A DNA stretch of 64,000 bases from Actinomycetota bacterium (lineage in GTDB: Bacteria; Actinomycetota; Acidimicrobiia; Acidimicrobiales; Ilumatobacteraceae): assembly GCA_030645495.1 (NCBI GenBank), contig JAUSLV010000026.1, forward strand, positions 186,001 to 250,000, given 5' to 3'. This document shows positions 44,339-54,236 of the stretch, in pieces. The position numbers and the translations under genes were made by a program. Under the pieces are notes generated by a model that did not search any database, had not been told where the DNA came from, and saw only the letters and a list, made by a program, of their open reading frames with translations. Every line of letters begins with the position of its first letter. Position 1 is the first letter of the stretch.

Positions 44339-46960
44339 ATGGGTACGCCACCGCAGACCGCCGATCAGCTCCGTTCCACCTTCCTCGACTTCTTCGCGGC
44401 AAAGGCGCACGCGGTCGTGCCGTCGGCCAGCCTCATTCCCCACGACCCGACGGTGCTGTTCACCGTGGCCGGCATGGTGCCGTTCAAGCCCTACTTCGTG
44501 GGCGACGAGGTGCCGCCCTACAGCCGTGCCGTCAGCAGCCAGAAGTGTGCCCGCGCCGGTGGCAAGCACAACGACCTCGACGACGTCGGCCGCACCAAGC
44601 GCCACCTCGTGTTCTTCGAGATGCTCGGCAACTTCAGCTTCGGCGACTACTTCAAGAACGAGATCATCCCTTGGAGCTGGGAGCTCACCACCGAGACGTT
44701 CGGGCTCGACGGCGACCGCCTCTGGATCACGGTGCACGACAGCGACGACGAGGCAGAAGCGATCTGGCACGAGCAGGTCGGCGTGCCGATGAACCGCATC
44801 CAGCGCCTGGGCGACAAGGACAACTTCTGGCAGATGGGCGACACCGGTCCGTGCGGCCCGTGCAGCGAGATCCACATCGACCGCGGCCCGTCGTTCGGGC
44901 CGGAGGGCGGCCCGCTGCACGACCCGCAGGGCGACCGCTACATGGAGTTCTGGAACCTGGTGTTCATGCAGTACAACCAGGCCGCCGACGGCAGCCGCAC
45001 GCTGCTGCCCAAGCCCTCCATCGACACCGGCCTCGGCCTCGAGCGGATGCTCTGCCTGCTGCAGGGTGTGGATGCGGTGTGGGAGACCAGCCTGATGCAG
45101 CCGTTGGTCGACCAGGCGTGCAGCCTCACCGGGCGCAGCTACCGCCCCGGCGATTACGACGATCGCGACAGCTTCTCCATGCGCGTGCTCGCCGAGCACG
45201 CTCGCTCGGCCGCGATGCTCGTCAACGACGGCGTGTTCCCCAGCAACGAGAACCGTGGCTATGTGTTGCGTCGCATCATCCGCCGGGCGGTGCGCTACGC
45301 CTACCTGCTGGGCACCGAGAAGCTGGTGATGCCGTCGCTGGTGAACACCGCGATCGACGTGATGGGCAATGCCTACCCCGACGTGCTCACCAACCGCGAC
45401 TTCATCACCGGTGTGCTCACCCGTGAGGAAGAGCGCTTCCGCCAGACGCTGAAGACCGGCCTCGGCATCCTCGAAGACGAGCTCACCACGCACACCGACG
45501 AGCTGCCCGGGGGCACGGCCTTCCTGCTGCACGACACCTACGGCTTCCCGCTCGAACTCACCGAGGAGATCGCCGGCGAACGTGGCGTGAAGATCGACGG
45601 TGCCGGCTTCCAGGCCGAGATGAAGGCCCAGCGCGAGCGGGCCAAGGCCGGTCGCAAGGGTGCCGCGGACGGTGCCTCGCTCGACGGCTACCGCGAGGTG
45701 GTGGAACACCACGGAACCACAACGTTCGTGGGCTACACCGACGACACCATCGATGCCACCGTGTTGGCGGTGCTGCCGGGGGCCACCGATGCCTTTGGCG
45801 ACGAGACCGTGGAGATCTTCCTCGACCGCACGCCGTTCTACGCCGAGGCCGGCGGCCAAGTCGGCGACACCGGCACGATCCGCACCGGCGGTGGCGTGGC
45901 CGAGGTGCTCGACACCACGTACGCGCTGCCGGGCTTGCGCCGGCACACGGCCCGCATCGTCAACGGCGAGGTCCTCGCCGGCGACACCGCCACGGCAGCG
46001 ATCGATGTCGATCGCCGCAACGCGATCCGTCGCAACCACACCGGCACGCACATCCTCCACCACGCGCTGCGCAAGGTGTTGGGCGAGCACGTGAAGCAGG
46101 CCGGCTCGATGGTCGGTCCCGATCGCCTGCGCTTCGACTTCAGCCACTATGCCGCCCTCACCGCCGACGAGATCGCCCAGATCGAGGCGATCGCCAACGC
46201 TGAAACGCTGGCGAACGCGCCAGCTCGTGCCTTCGAGACCACCAAGGACGAAGCCACTGCGCTGGGGGCGATCGCGTTCTTCGGCGACAAGTACGGCGAC
46301 ATCGTGCGCGTGCTCGAAGTGGGCAACTCGATCGAATTGTGCGGTGGTACCCACGTCAGCGCGGCCGGCGACATCGGGCTCGTGAAGGTGGTCAGCGAGG
46401 CCAGTATCGGCAGCAACCTGCGGCGCATCGAGGCCGTCACCGGCACGAACTCCGTGGCACTGCTGCAGCGCGACGAAGCACTGATCAGCGAGACCGCCCG
46501 CCTCGTGGGCTCCGCGGCAGATGATCTCCTGGCCGGCGTGCAACGTCGGCTCGACGAGATCAAGGCGCTGCAGGACGAAGTGAAGCTGCTGCGCGGCAAG
46601 CTGGCCACCGGGCAGGCGGGCGAGCTGGCTGCCGATGCGACCAACGGTCGGGTTGTGGCTCGCGTCGACGGCTTGTCGCCGGGCGACCTGCGCGACCTGG
46701 CGATTGCGGTGCGCCAGCAGGCGGGTGTCGAGATCGTGGTGCTCGGCGGCATCAGCGACACCGGCGGCGTCTCGCTGGTTGCCGCGGTCACCCCGGCCAG
46801 CGGCCGCGTGGCCGGCGACCTCATCAAGGACGCGGCGAAGGCCGTGGGCGGTGGCGGCGGTGGCAAGGGCGACATTGCGACCGCCGGTGGAAAGAACGCC
46901 GCTGGCCTCGACGAAGCGCTGCGCATCGCTGGGGCCGCAGCGGCCGGAAGCTCCGAGTAG
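44339..46960 (+). CDS. alaS: alanyl-tRNA synthetase
   Basis: An 873-residue class II synthetase charging tRNA-Ala. The catalytic domain contains motif 2/3 elements FFEMLGNFSFGDYFKNEIIPWSWE and DTGLGLERMLCLLQGVD. The editing domain has the zinc-type HxxxH and Cys ligands in RRNHTGTHILHHALR and SIELCGGTHVSAAGDIG. The C-terminal DHH-associated domain ends GGGGGGKGDIATAGGKN. Length and all three domains are complete. The ATG follows a TAGGCT element without a Shine-Dalgarno. It heads a run of co-directional genes reaching nusB. Confidence 0.96.
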   Translation: MGTPPQTADQLRSTFLDFFAAKAHAVVPSASLIPHDPTVLFTVAGMVPFKPYFVGDEVPPYSRAVSSQKCARAGGKHNDLDDVGRTKRHLVFFEMLGNFSFGDYFKNEIIPWSWELTTETFGLDGDRLWITVHDSDDEAEAIWHEQVGVPMNRIQRLGDKDNFWQMGDTGPCGPCSEIHIDRGPSFGPEGGPLHDPQGDRYMEFWNLVFMQYNQAADGSRTLLPKPSIDTGLGLERMLCLLQGVDAVWETSLMQPLVDQACSLTGRSYRPGDYDDRDSFSMRVLAEHARSAAMLVNDGVFPSNENRGYVLRRIIRRAVRYAYLLGTEKLVMPSLVNTAIDVMGNAYPDVLTNRDFITGVLTREEERFRQTLKTGLGILEDELTTHTDELPGGTAFLLHDTYGFPLELTEEIAGERGVKIDGAGFQAEMKAQRERAKAGRKGAADGASLDGYREVVEHHGTTTFVGYTDDTIDATVLAVLPGATDAFGDETVEIFLDRTPFYAEAGGQVGDTGTIRTGGGVAEVLDTTYALPGLRRHTARIVNGEVLAGDTATAAIDVDRRNAIRRNHTGTHILHHALRKVLGEHVKQAGSMVGPDRLRFDFSHYAALTADEIAQIEAIANAETLANAPARAFETTKDEATALGAIAFFGDKYGDIVRVLEVGNSIELCGGTHVSAAGDIGLVKVVSEASIGSNLRRIEAVTGTNSVALLQRDEALISETARLVGSAADDLLAGVQRRLDEIKALQDEVKLLRGKLATGQAGELAADATNGRVVARVDGLSPGDLRDLAIAVRQQAGVEIVVLGGISDTGGVSLVAAVTPASGRVAGDLIKDAAKAVGGGGGGKGDIATAGGKNAAGLDEALRIAGAAAAGSSE

Positions 46961-46974
46961 GTAGGTCCCTCACC

Positions 46975-47397
46975 ATGCGTGCGCTCGGCATCGATCTCGG
47001 GTCCAAGCGCATCGGCATCGCGGTCAGCGACCGTTCGGGAACGATCGCATCACCGCTCACGGTGCTGCAGCGCACCGGCTCGCCTCGCCGCGACCACGAG
47101 GCCATCCGCACGCTCGCGGAGGAGGAAGAGGCCGAGCTGCTCGTGGTGGGCCTGCCCTTGAACATGAACGGTTCGTCGGGGTCCCAGGCCCAGGCTGCCG
47201 AGAAGGAGGCACAGGCCTTGGCTACGGTGGTGGGCGTGCCGGTCATCATGTTCGACGAGCGCCGCACCACGGTCACTGCCGACCGCGCCCTGATGGAGGC
47301 CAACATCGGTGCTCGCGAGCGCCGCAAGTACGTCGACAAGGTGGCCGCCGCGGTGATGCTGCAGACGTGGCTCGACTCGCGTGGTGGCCGCGCATGA
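46975..47397 (+). CDS. ruvX: Holliday junction resolvase-like protein RuvX (YqgF)
   Basis: A 140-residue RNase H-fold protein. The first catalytic Asp is in LGIDLGSKRIGIAVSD, the Glu/Asp region is LLVVGLPLNMNGSSG and FDERRTTVTADRAL, and the last Asp is in KYVDKVAAAVMLQTWLDS. Members process pre-16S rRNA 5' ends in E. coli and resolve junctions in vitro. It lies 14 bases after alaS, as in many bacteria, and overlaps mltG by an ATGA junction. Confidence 0.93.
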   Translation: MRALGIDLGSKRIGIAVSDRSGTIASPLTVLQRTGSPRRDHEAIRTLAEEEEAELLVVGLPLNMNGSSGSQAQAAEKEAQALATVVGVPVIMFDERRTTVTADRALMEANIGARERRKYVDKVAAAVMLQTWLDSRGGRA

Positions 47398-48563
47398 CCT
47401 ACGTCGACGACCGCGGGTGGCGGCACGATCCGTGGGACGACACCGACCACACCGACGCGACCGTCGTCGAGCACACACCTGGCGAGTATCGCAAGGTCAG
47501 GTGGGCGGTGTGGGTGATGGCGTACGTCGGGCTGGCCGGCATCGTCATCGCCGGCCTCGTCGGACTCTGGTACACCGAGCAGGTGAACCCCAAGGGGGCC
47601 CCCGGCGACCCGATCACGTTCACCGTGAACGCCGATGACGACGTGGTGTCGGTCAGCGAGCGGATGCACGAGCAGGGCCTGATCTCCGACGCCGGCGTGT
47701 TCCAGTGGTACGTCGACCATCACGGCGGCCTCGAACTGACGCCCGGCTACTACCTGCTGCGCCCCGACGATCACATGGGCAACGTCATGCGAGTGTTGCG
47801 CACGCCGCCGTCGGAGACGTTCACGAAGGTGACGTTCCCCGAGGGCTACTCGTACGAGAAGATGGGGTTGCGGTTGCAGGAGAAGGTGCCGCGGCTGTCG
47901 TCGGTCGACTTCAACGTCGCCGCCACTGACGGGCTGCTGCGCTCGCGGTTCCAGCCGGAAGGGGTGAACAGCTTGGAAGGACTGCTGTTCCCCGACACGT
48001 ACCAAGTGTCGAACGGCGAGAGCGAAGCCCAGGTGATCGTGCGCATGATCAAGCTGATGGAGCGCGTGGGCGATCAGGAGAACCTGGAGACCGGTGCGCA
48101 GGCGCTGGGCCTCACGCCCTACCAGGTGCTGATCGTGGCGAGTTTGATCGAGCGTGAAGCCAAGGTTCCCGAAGACCGCCCGAAGATCGCCCGCGTGATC
48201 TACAACCGCCTGTACCTCAGCATGCCGCTGCAGATCGACGCCACGCTCTACTACCGTCAGGACGGCGAGCGACCGTTCGGCGAACTGAAGGCACTCGACA
48301 CGCCGTACAACACCTACCTGTACCAGGGCCTGCCGCCCACGCCGATCGCCAGCCCTGGTCGGGCCAGCATCGAGGCCGCCCTGCACCCCGCCTCCAACCC
48401 GTCGCAGGGCGATCCGCTGTGCATGGGCCTGCCCGATCCGTCGGCCTGCAACTACCTCTACTACGTGCTCGCCGACGAGGACGGAGGCCATGTGTTCGCG
48501 GTCACCCTCGAGCAGCACGAAGCCAACGTGCAGATCGCCCGCGACAAGGGCCTGCTGGAATGA
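47394..48563 (+). CDS. mltG: endolytic murein transglycosylase MltG
   Basis: A 389-residue membrane-anchored peptidoglycan enzyme. A cytoplasmic tail of about 45 residues precedes a single transmembrane helix (AVWVMAYVGLAGIVIAGLVG). The LysM-like subdomain lies at about 60-135. The YceG catalytic domain shows LEGLLFPDTYQVSNGE, the catalytic glutamate in VLIVASLIEREAK, YNRLYLSMPLQIDATLYY and LPPTPIASPGRASIEAALHP. It cleaves nascent glycan strands and sets their length. The start overlaps the ruvX stop. Confidence 0.93.
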   Translation: MTYVDDRGWRHDPWDDTDHTDATVVEHTPGEYRKVRWAVWVMAYVGLAGIVIAGLVGLWYTEQVNPKGAPGDPITFTVNADDDVVSVSERMHEQGLISDAGVFQWYVDHHGGLELTPGYYLLRPDDHMGNVMRVLRTPPSETFTKVTFPEGYSYEKMGLRLQEKVPRLSSVDFNVAATDGLLRSRFQPEGVNSLEGLLFPDTYQVSNGESEAQVIVRMIKLMERVGDQENLETGAQALGLTPYQVLIVASLIEREAKVPEDRPKIARVIYNRLYLSMPLQIDATLYYRQDGERPFGELKALDTPYNTYLYQGLPPTPIASPGRASIEAALHPASNPSQGDPLCMGLPDPSACNYLYYVLADEDGGHVFAVTLEQHEANVQIARDKGLLE

Positions 48564-49399
48564 TGCGCCCGATCACCGGCACAACCCGCGTCGCCGCGGT
48601 GATCGGCAACCCGGTACGGCACAGCCTGTCGCCGGCGCTGCACAACGCCGCGTTCGCCCAGCTCGGACTCGACTGGGTGTACACCGCGTTCGACGTGGCG
48701 CCCGGTGCCGCGGCCGATGCGCTGGCCGCGATGAAGGTGTTGGGGCTCGGCGGATTGTCGGTCACGATGCCGCACAAGGAGGCTGTTGCCGCCGCCGTCG
48801 ACACGCTCGACCCAGCCGCGGCTGCCTTGCGGAGCGTCAACACCGTCGTGCCGCAGCCCGGCGGCTCGCTGATGGGCCACAGCACCGACGGTGCCGGCTT
48901 CGTGGCTTCGCTGGCCGCGGCGGGCGTGGCGGTGGCCGGTCGCAGCGTGTGCCTGTTGGGGGCAGGCGCAGCGGCTCGCTCCATCGCCGATGCGCTGGCC
49001 CGCGCCGGCGTCGCCCGTGTCGCGGTGATCAACCGCACGTTCGCGACAGCACAAGAGACCGTGCGGTTGGCGGGCGTTGCGGGTGTCATCGGCTCGGCCG
49101 CCGACGTGCGCGACGCCGACATCGTGGTGAACGCCACCTCGATCGGGATGGGCAGCAACGACCTGCCCTGCGACGCGGCGCTGTTGCGCGCCGGCCAGGT
49201 GGTGGCCGACGTGGTGTACCACCCGCGCACCACGGCCCTGCTGGTGGCCGCTGCGGCCGCCGGCGCGACCTGCATCGATGGTCTGGGCATGCTGGTGCAC
49301 CAAGCGGCGCTGCAGCAGCAACTGTGGCACGGCGAGTTGCCCGACATCGCAGCGATGACCGCCGCGGCAGAGCGGGAACTGGCCGCGCGGCGGCAGTAG
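48560..49399 (+). CDS. aroE: shikimate dehydrogenase
   Basis: A 279-residue NADPH-dependent enzyme reducing 3-dehydroshikimate. Substrate-site motifs are [31 protein letters not shown] (catalytic Lys) and [13 protein letters not shown] (catalytic Asp). The dinucleotide loop is [17 protein letters not shown], with INRTFATAQ following. The ATG-ATG start overlaps the mltG stop, so the gene is coupled to the alaS-mltG run. aroC follows after ten bases with its own -10-like element. Confidence 0.94.
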   Translation: MMRPITGTTRVAAVIGNPVRHSLSPALHNAAFAQLGLDWVYTAFDVAPGAAADALAAMKVLGLGGLSVTMPHKEAVAAAVDTLDPAAAALRSVNTVVPQPGGSLMGHSTDGAGFVASLAAAGVAVAGRSVCLLGAGAAARSIADALARAGVARVAVINRTFATAQETVRLAGVAGVIGSAADVRDADIVVNATSIGMGSNDLPCDAALLRAGQVVADVVYHPRTTALLVAAAAAGATCIDGLGMLVHQAALQQQLWHGELPDIAAMTAAAERELAARRQ

Positions 49400-49402
49400 C
49401 CT
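49397..49402 (+). promoter_or_regulatory. putative leaderless -10 element, aroC
   Basis: TAGCCT with seven bases to the ATG at 49410. The hexamer begins at the aroE stop codon. It would provide a separate promoter for aroC-aroK-aroB. Confidence 0.5.
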
Positions 49403-49409
49403 GCCCGGG

Positions 49410-50585
49410 ATGCTTCGTTACCTCACCGCCGGCGAATCTCATGGGCAAGCGCTCGTGGTCATCATGGAAGGCCTGCCCGCGGGGCTGGAGATCACCGTCG
49501 AGGAGATCCAGGCGGAGATGGCCCGCCGCCGCCTGGGCTATGGCCGCGGCCCCCGTCAGAAGTTCGAGCAGGACGAACTGACGCTGGTGGGCGGTGTGCG
49601 CCACGGCCGCACGCTGGGTTCGCCGCTGGCGATCGAGATCAAGAACAGCGAGTGGTTCCGCAGCGACAAGTGGCACGAGGAGATGTCGCCCGCTCCGGGC
49701 GCGACGAAGGACCCGCTCACGTCGGTGCGCCCCGGCCACGCCGACCTGGTGGGCATGCAGAAGTACGGCTTCACCGATGCCCGCGACGTGCTCGAGCGGG
49801 CCAGCGCACGCGAGACGGCCGCCCGTGTGGCGGCTGGCGCCGTGGCCAAGAAGTTGCTGTCGCACCTCGGCGTGTCGATCATCTCGCACATCGTGCAGAT
49901 GGGCGCAGCGAAGGCCACCAGCGGCCTGCGCCCGTTGCCCGCCGATCTCGCGGCGGTCGACGCCGATGAGGTGCGCTGCTTCGACAGTGCCGCATCGGCC
50001 GCGATGATCGAGGAAGTGAAGGCGGCCGGCAAGGACGGCGACTCGCTGGGCGGTGTCGTGGAGGTGCTGGGCTACGGCGTGCCGGTGGGCCTTGGCAGTC
50101 ACGTGCACTGGGACCGCAAGATCGACGCCGCGCTCGCGCAGGCCGTGATGAGCATCCAGGCGATCAAGGGTGTCGAGATCGGTGACGGTTTCGAGGTGGC
50201 GGGCCGGCGCGGCAGCGTGGCTCACGACGCGATCGTGTGGGACCCCACGCTGAACGACGGCGCGGGCGACTATCGGCGCACCAGCGCGCTGGCGGGCGGC
50301 ACCGAGGGTGGCATCACCACCGGCGAACTGCTGGTGGTGCGCGCCGCGATGAAGCCGCTGGCCACGTTGAACCGACCCACGCTGGCCACCGTCGACGTGG
50401 TCACCAAAGAGGCGACCGTCAGCTTCAAGGAGCGCACCGACGTCACCGCCGTGCCGGCTGCTGGTGTGGTGGCCGAGACGATGGTGGCGCTCGTGCTGGC
50501 CACCGAGGCGCAGCGCAAGTTCGGCGGCGACAGCATCTCCGAATTCGTGCGCAACGCCCAGTCGTTCCGCGCCACGTTGCCGTGA
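49410..50585 (+). CDS. aroC: chorismate synthase
   Basis: A 391-residue FMN-dependent lyase that forms chorismate from EPSP, the last shikimate step. All family blocks are present: [66 protein letters not shown], and C-terminal [21 protein letters not shown] with [21 protein letters not shown]. Length is normal. Its stop overlaps the aroK GTG (GTGA), indicating translational coupling. Confidence 0.96.
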   Translation: MLRYLTAGESHGQALVVIMEGLPAGLEITVEEIQAEMARRRLGYGRGPRQKFEQDELTLVGGVRHGRTLGSPLAIEIKNSEWFRSDKWHEEMSPAPGATKDPLTSVRPGHADLVGMQKYGFTDARDVLERASARETAARVAAGAVAKKLLSHLGVSIISHIVQMGAAKATSGLRPLPADLAAVDADEVRCFDSAASAAMIEEVKAAGKDGDSLGGVVEVLGYGVPVGLGSHVHWDRKIDAALAQAVMSIQAIKGVEIGDGFEVAGRRGSVAHDAIVWDPTLNDGAGDYRRTSALAGGTEGGITTGELLVVRAAMKPLATLNRPTLATVDVVTKEATVSFKERTDVTAVPAAGVVAETMVALVLATEAQRKFGGDSISEFVRNAQSFRATLP

Positions 50586-51091
50586 TCAGGGCCGATCAGC
50601 ACGTCGTGCTGGTGGGCATGATGGGCGTGGGCAAGACCACGATCGCTCGGGTGCTGTCGGTGCGCCTGTCGCGCGACGTGTGGGACAGCGACCAGGTGAT
50701 CGAACATCGCTCGGGCCGAACCGTGCGCAGCATCTTCGCAGAGGATGGCGAGCCGGCGTTCCGGGCGCTGGAGAGCGAGGTGCTACTGCAGGCGCTGGCG
50801 TCGCCGATCCCGCTGGTGATCGCCACTGGAGGTGGCGTCGTGCTCGCCGAGGCGAACCGGCGGGCGCTGTGCGAGTCCGGTGCCCGCATCGTGTGGCTCT
50901 GCGCCGATCCGGCAACGTTGGTGGATCGGGTGAAGTCGGGCGGCCATCGTCCACTGCTCGACCATGATCCAGCGGGTACCTTGCAACGCATGATGTCCGA
51001 ACGCGAAGCGCTGTACCGCGAGGTGGCCGACGCGATCGTGTTGGTCGACAACCGGTCGGTCAGCGAAGTCGTGGAAGCGGTGCTGCGATGA
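50582..51091 (+). CDS. aroK: shikimate kinase
   Basis: A 169-residue P-loop kinase phosphorylating shikimate at O3. Walker A is [17 protein letters not shown] and the shikimate-binding [14 protein letters not shown] motif follows. [18 protein letters not shown] and [10 protein letters not shown] are the usual substrate-site blocks, and the lid arginine is in [11 protein letters not shown]. The GTG start overlaps the aroC stop; upstream in-frame codons lie in aroC. The aroB ATG overlaps its own stop, continuing the coupled run. Confidence 0.94.
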   Translation: MIRADQHVVLVGMMGVGKTTIARVLSVRLSRDVWDSDQVIEHRSGRTVRSIFAEDGEPAFRALESEVLLQALASPIPLVIATGGGVVLAEANRRALCESGARIVWLCADPATLVDRVKSGGHRPLLDHDPAGTLQRMMSEREALYREVADAIVLVDNRSVSEVVEAVLR

Positions 51092-52110
51092 TCACCGTGC
51101 GTGTGCCCCTCGGCGACCGCAGCTACGACGTGCTCGTCGGTCACGGTGCCCGCAACGAGCTGGCCGCGCTGTTACCGCGCACTGCCAGGCGCGCCGCGGT
51201 CGTCACGCAAGCCGGCATCCCGATGCAGGTCGACCCGGGTGTCCCGTTCGAGACGTTCGAGATCGGCGACGGCGAGCGGTTCAAGTCGCTGGCCACGATC
51301 GAGACGCTGTGTCGTGGCTTCGCCCGGATGGGCCTCACCCGCAACGACGTGATCGTCGGTGTCGGCGGGGGAATGGTCACCGATGTGGCCGGCTTTGCCG
51401 CGTCGGCATGGCACCGGGGCGTTCCGGTGGTGCACGTCAGCACCACCTTGCTGGGCATGGTGGATGCCGCGATCGGTGGCAAGACGGGCGTGAACCTCGA
51501 AGCCGTTGATGGCGTGGGCGGCAAGAACCTGATCGGCGCCTATTGGCAGCCCTCCGGCGTGGTGTGCGACCTCGACGCACTCGTCACCCTGTCGCCTCGC
51601 GAAGTGCGTTGCGGGAGGGGAGAGATGGCCAAGTACCACTTCCTCACCGGCGACGACCTGTTGGCGATGAGCGAGGCCGAGCGGATCGCCCGCTGCGTGC
51701 AGATCAAGGCCGAGGTGGTGGCCGGCGACGAGCGCGAGGACGGCCGTCGGGCGTTGCTGAACTACGGCCACACGCTGGCCCACGCGCTCGAGATCGAGAC
51801 CGACTATGCCCTTGCGCACGGCGAGGCCGTGGGTGTGGGGCTCGTCTACGCCGCCCGCCTCGCTCGCCGTCTCGGGCGGATCGACGATGCTCGTGTGCAG
51901 CAGCACTACGACGTCGTGCGCGGCGCCTACGAACTCGACACAGCGCTGCCCGGCGGCATCGATGCGCAGCAGCTGGTGCGGCTGATGGGCCTCGACAAGA
52001 AGGTGCTCGACGGCGGTCTCACCTTCGTACTCGACAGTGAGCGCGGCGTGGAAGTGGTGCAGGGTGTCGACCCTGCGGCCGCCCTCGCCGCCCTCGGCGA
52101 CATGCGCTGA
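51088..52110 (+). CDS. aroB: 3-dehydroquinate synthase
   Basis: A 340-residue NAD- and metal-dependent enzyme of the second shikimate step. Landmarks are VGVGGGMVTDVAGFAASAWHRG (NAD site), STTLLGMVDAAIGGKTGVN, CGRGEMAKYHFLTGDDL and metal-ligand histidines in LLNYGHTLAHALEIETDYALAHGEAVG. The sequence ends after the helical C-terminal domain. It is coupled to aroK by an ATGA overlap. An acetyltransferase gene with its own promoter element follows before aroQ. Confidence 0.95.
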   Translation: MITVRVPLGDRSYDVLVGHGARNELAALLPRTARRAAVVTQAGIPMQVDPGVPFETFEIGDGERFKSLATIETLCRGFARMGLTRNDVIVGVGGGMVTDVAGFAASAWHRGVPVVHVSTTLLGMVDAAIGGKTGVNLEAVDGVGGKNLIGAYWQPSGVVCDLDALVTLSPREVRCGRGEMAKYHFLTGDDLLAMSEAERIARCVQIKAEVVAGDEREDGRRALLNYGHTLAHALEIETDYALAHGEAVGVGLVYAARLARRLGRIDDARVQQHYDVVRGAYELDTALPGGIDAQQLVRLMGLDKKVLDGGLTFVLDSERGVEVVQGVDPAAALAALGDMR

Positions 52111-52126
52111 TCCGGGGCACGCCTGG

Positions 52127-52132
52127 GAGACT
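52127..52132 (+). promoter_or_regulatory. putative leaderless -10 element, GNAT
   Basis: GAGACT with seven bases to the ATG at 52140. It would let the GNAT-aroQ-pepP segment be transcribed apart from aroCKB. Confidence 0.4.
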
Positions 52133-52139
52133 GATCGCA

Positions 52140-52700
52140 ATGACACCTGAGGTGCGCACCGAACGCCTGCTGCTGCGTGGCTGGCGCGACGAGGACAAGC
52201 TGCCGTACGCGCTGCTGAACGCCGATCCTGAGGTGATGCGCCACTTCCCGTCGACGCTCTCGCAGCAGCAGAGCGACGAGATGGTCGATCACATGGCGAA
52301 AGCCTGGGAGGCACGTGGCTTCGGGCTGTGGGCGGTCGAGCGCCTCGACACGCACGCGTTCGTCGGGTTCGTGGGCCTCTCATCGCCCTCATGGGCCGAG
52401 CAACCCTGCGTCGAGGTCGGGTGGCGGTTGGCCCATCAGCACTGGGGTAACGGGTTCGCCCCCGAAGCCGCCCGTGCCGCGCTCGCATTCGGGTTCGAGC
52501 ATGTGGTGCTGCCCACCTACGAGATCGTCAGCTTCACCACGACGCTCAACGAGAAGTCGCAGCGGGTGATGCAGAAGATCGGCATGCGACTCGACCCGCT
52601 CCGCGAGTTCGACCACCCGTTGTTGCCCACCTGGCCCGAGCGGCGGCACGTGCTGTACAGCATTGATCGGCCCACGTGGTGGGCCAGCGTGGCACGATAG
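52140..52700 (+). CDS. GNAT family N-acetyltransferase (RimJ/RimL-like)
   Basis: A 186-residue acetyltransferase. The N-terminal VRTERLLLRGWRDEDKLPYALLN strand is the RimJ/RimL type. VEVGWRLAHQHWGNGFAPEAARAAL is the acetyl-CoA pyrophosphate-binding region, and FTTTLNEKSQRVMQKIGM is the C-terminal acetyl-CoA helix. Targets may be protein N-termini or small amines. It sits between aroB and aroQ, an unusual interruption of the shikimate block, and has no obvious role in that pathway. Confidence 0.87.
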   Translation: MTPEVRTERLLLRGWRDEDKLPYALLNADPEVMRHFPSTLSQQQSDEMVDHMAKAWEARGFGLWAVERLDTHAFVGFVGLSSPSWAEQPCVEVGWRLAHQHWGNGFAPEAARAALAFGFEHVVLPTYEIVSFTTTLNEKSQRVMQKIGMRLDPLREFDHPLLPTWPERRHVLYSIDRPTWWASVAR

Positions 52701-52704
52701 GCCC

Positions 52705-53142
52705 GTGGCCATCATCGCCCTCCTCCACGGACCCAACCTCAACCTGCTCGGCCAGCGCGAGCCGCGCATCTACGGCACCGCCACGCTCGCGGACTACGAA
52801 GCTGCGGTCACTGCCGCGGCGGCGCAGCACGGGCACACGGTGCAAGCGTTCCAGACGAACCATGAGGGCGCGCTCGTCGATGCGATCCAGGCCGCTCGCG
52901 GTGTTGCTGCGGCGATCATCATCAATCCGGGTGCGTTCACGCACTACGCCTGGTCGATCCACGACGCGCTGTCCGCCTTCGCCGGGCCGATCGTTGAAGT
53001 ACACATCTCCAACCCCAACGCCCGCGAGGCGTGGCGGCACACCAGCGTGGTGTCGCCCGTGGCCACCGGGTCGATCATCGGCCTCGGCCTGCACGGCTAC
53101 GAACTCGCCGTGGAGGCGATCGCCCGAAAGCTGACCGCGTGA
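52705..53142 (+). CDS. aroQ: 3-dehydroquinate dehydratase, type II
   Basis: A 145-residue type II dehydroquinase, typical length. Key blocks are LLHGPNLNLLGQREPRIYG with the catalytic Tyr and Arg, FQTNHEGALVDAIQAA, IINPGAFTHYAWSIHDAL and the catalytic His in VEVHISNPNAREAWRHTSVVSP. It dehydrates 3-dehydroquinate through an enolate mechanism. The GTG start at 52705 begins the first beta strand; the preceding in-frame codons belong to the GNAT gene end. It overlaps pepP by four bases. Confidence 0.94.
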   Translation: MAIIALLHGPNLNLLGQREPRIYGTATLADYEAAVTAAAAQHGHTVQAFQTNHEGALVDAIQAARGVAAAIIINPGAFTHYAWSIHDALSAFAGPIVEVHISNPNAREAWRHTSVVSPVATGSIIGLGLHGYELAVEAIARKLTA

Positions 53143-54236
53143 GCCTCGCCGGCAGGGCCACGCGTGTGCGCGAACGCCTGGTCGATCTCGACGCGCTGCT
53201 GATCAGCGACCTCACCAACATCCGCTGGCTCACCGGGTTCACCGGCTCGAACGGCTGGGTGGTGCTCACCGCCAACGGGCTGGCGCTCATCACCGACGGT
53301 CGCTACGGCGAACAGGCGAACCAACAGATGGCCGCGGCCGGCGTGGTGGGTGAAGTGCTCGTGGGACGTACCAGCGATGCCGTGCTTGCTCATCTCGTGG
53401 CAGCCACGGGCCGTCACCGCCACGTCGGCTTCGAAGCCGCGCACGTGAGCTACCAGCAGCATGCAGCATGGGTCGCGGCCTTCAGCACCACGCTGCGCCC
53501 AAGCGCCGGCATCGTGGAGGCCGAGCGGCGGGTGAAGGACGACGGCGAGATCGAGGCGATGGCGCAGGCGTGCCGCATCGCCGACCAGGCGCTCGCCGAG
53601 GTCGCCCCGTTGCTGGGCACCGGGCTCACCGAGGCGCAGGTGCGCAACCTGCTGGAGATTCGAATGCGCGAGTTGGGTGCCACCGGCCCCAGCTACGACA
53701 CGATCGTGGCCACCGGTCCCACCAATGCCGCGCTGCCGCACCATCGACCCACCGACGCGCTGATCCGTGAGGGGCACACGGTGATCATCGACGTCGGGGC
53801 CCTCGTCGACGGCTACCACAGCGACATGACCCGGTCGTTCGTGATCGGCGAGCCCAGCCGGTTGCAGCGCGAGCTGTACGAGCTGGTGCTGGCTGCGCAG
53901 CTGGCCGGTGTCGCCGCGGTCGGCCCCGGCGTGCGCTGCCGCGACCTCGACGCCGTGTGCCGTGGGGTGATCGCCGAAGCAGGGTACGGCGACTGGTTCT
54001 CGCACGGCACCGGCCACGGTGTAGGCCTGTTGATCCACGAAGATCCGTACTCGAATGCCACCAGCGAAGCCAGTTTGCAGGTCGGCGACGTAGTGACCGT
54101 GGAGCCTGGCGTCTATCGTGAAGGCTTCGGCGGTGTCCGTGTCGAAGATCTGGTGGTCGTCACCAGCACCGGATGCCGCGTTCTGACTGCATCTGCGAAG
54201 GATTCACCGTGCCCGCCATCACCACCAACGACCTGA
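53139..54236 (+). CDS. pepP: M24 family Xaa-Pro peptidase
   Basis: A 365-residue metallopeptidase of the creatinase/prolidase fold. The N-terminal creatinase-N domain (residues 1-125) has [19 protein letters not shown]. The catalytic domain shows the dinuclear metal ligands: [20 protein letters not shown] (two Asp), [12 protein letters not shown] (His), [15 protein letters not shown] and VRVEDLVVV (two Glu). It removes X-Pro dipeptide ends. A GTG start overlaps aroQ (GTGA). The last 28 bases overlap the start of efp. Confidence 0.92.
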   Translation: MSLAGRATRVRERLVDLDALLISDLTNIRWLTGFTGSNGWVVLTANGLALITDGRYGEQANQQMAAAGVVGEVLVGRTSDAVLAHLVAATGRHRHVGFEAAHVSYQQHAAWVAAFSTTLRPSAGIVEAERRVKDDGEIEAMAQACRIADQALAEVAPLLGTGLTEAQVRNLLEIRMRELGATGPSYDTIVATGPTNAALPHHRPTDALIREGHTVIIDVGALVDGYHSDMTRSFVIGEPSRLQRELYELVLAAQLAGVAAVGPGVRCRDLDAVCRGVIAEAGYGDWFSHGTGHGVGLLIHEDPYSNATSEASLQVGDVVTVEPGVYREGFGGVRVEDLVVVTSTGCRVLTASAKDSPCPPSPPTT

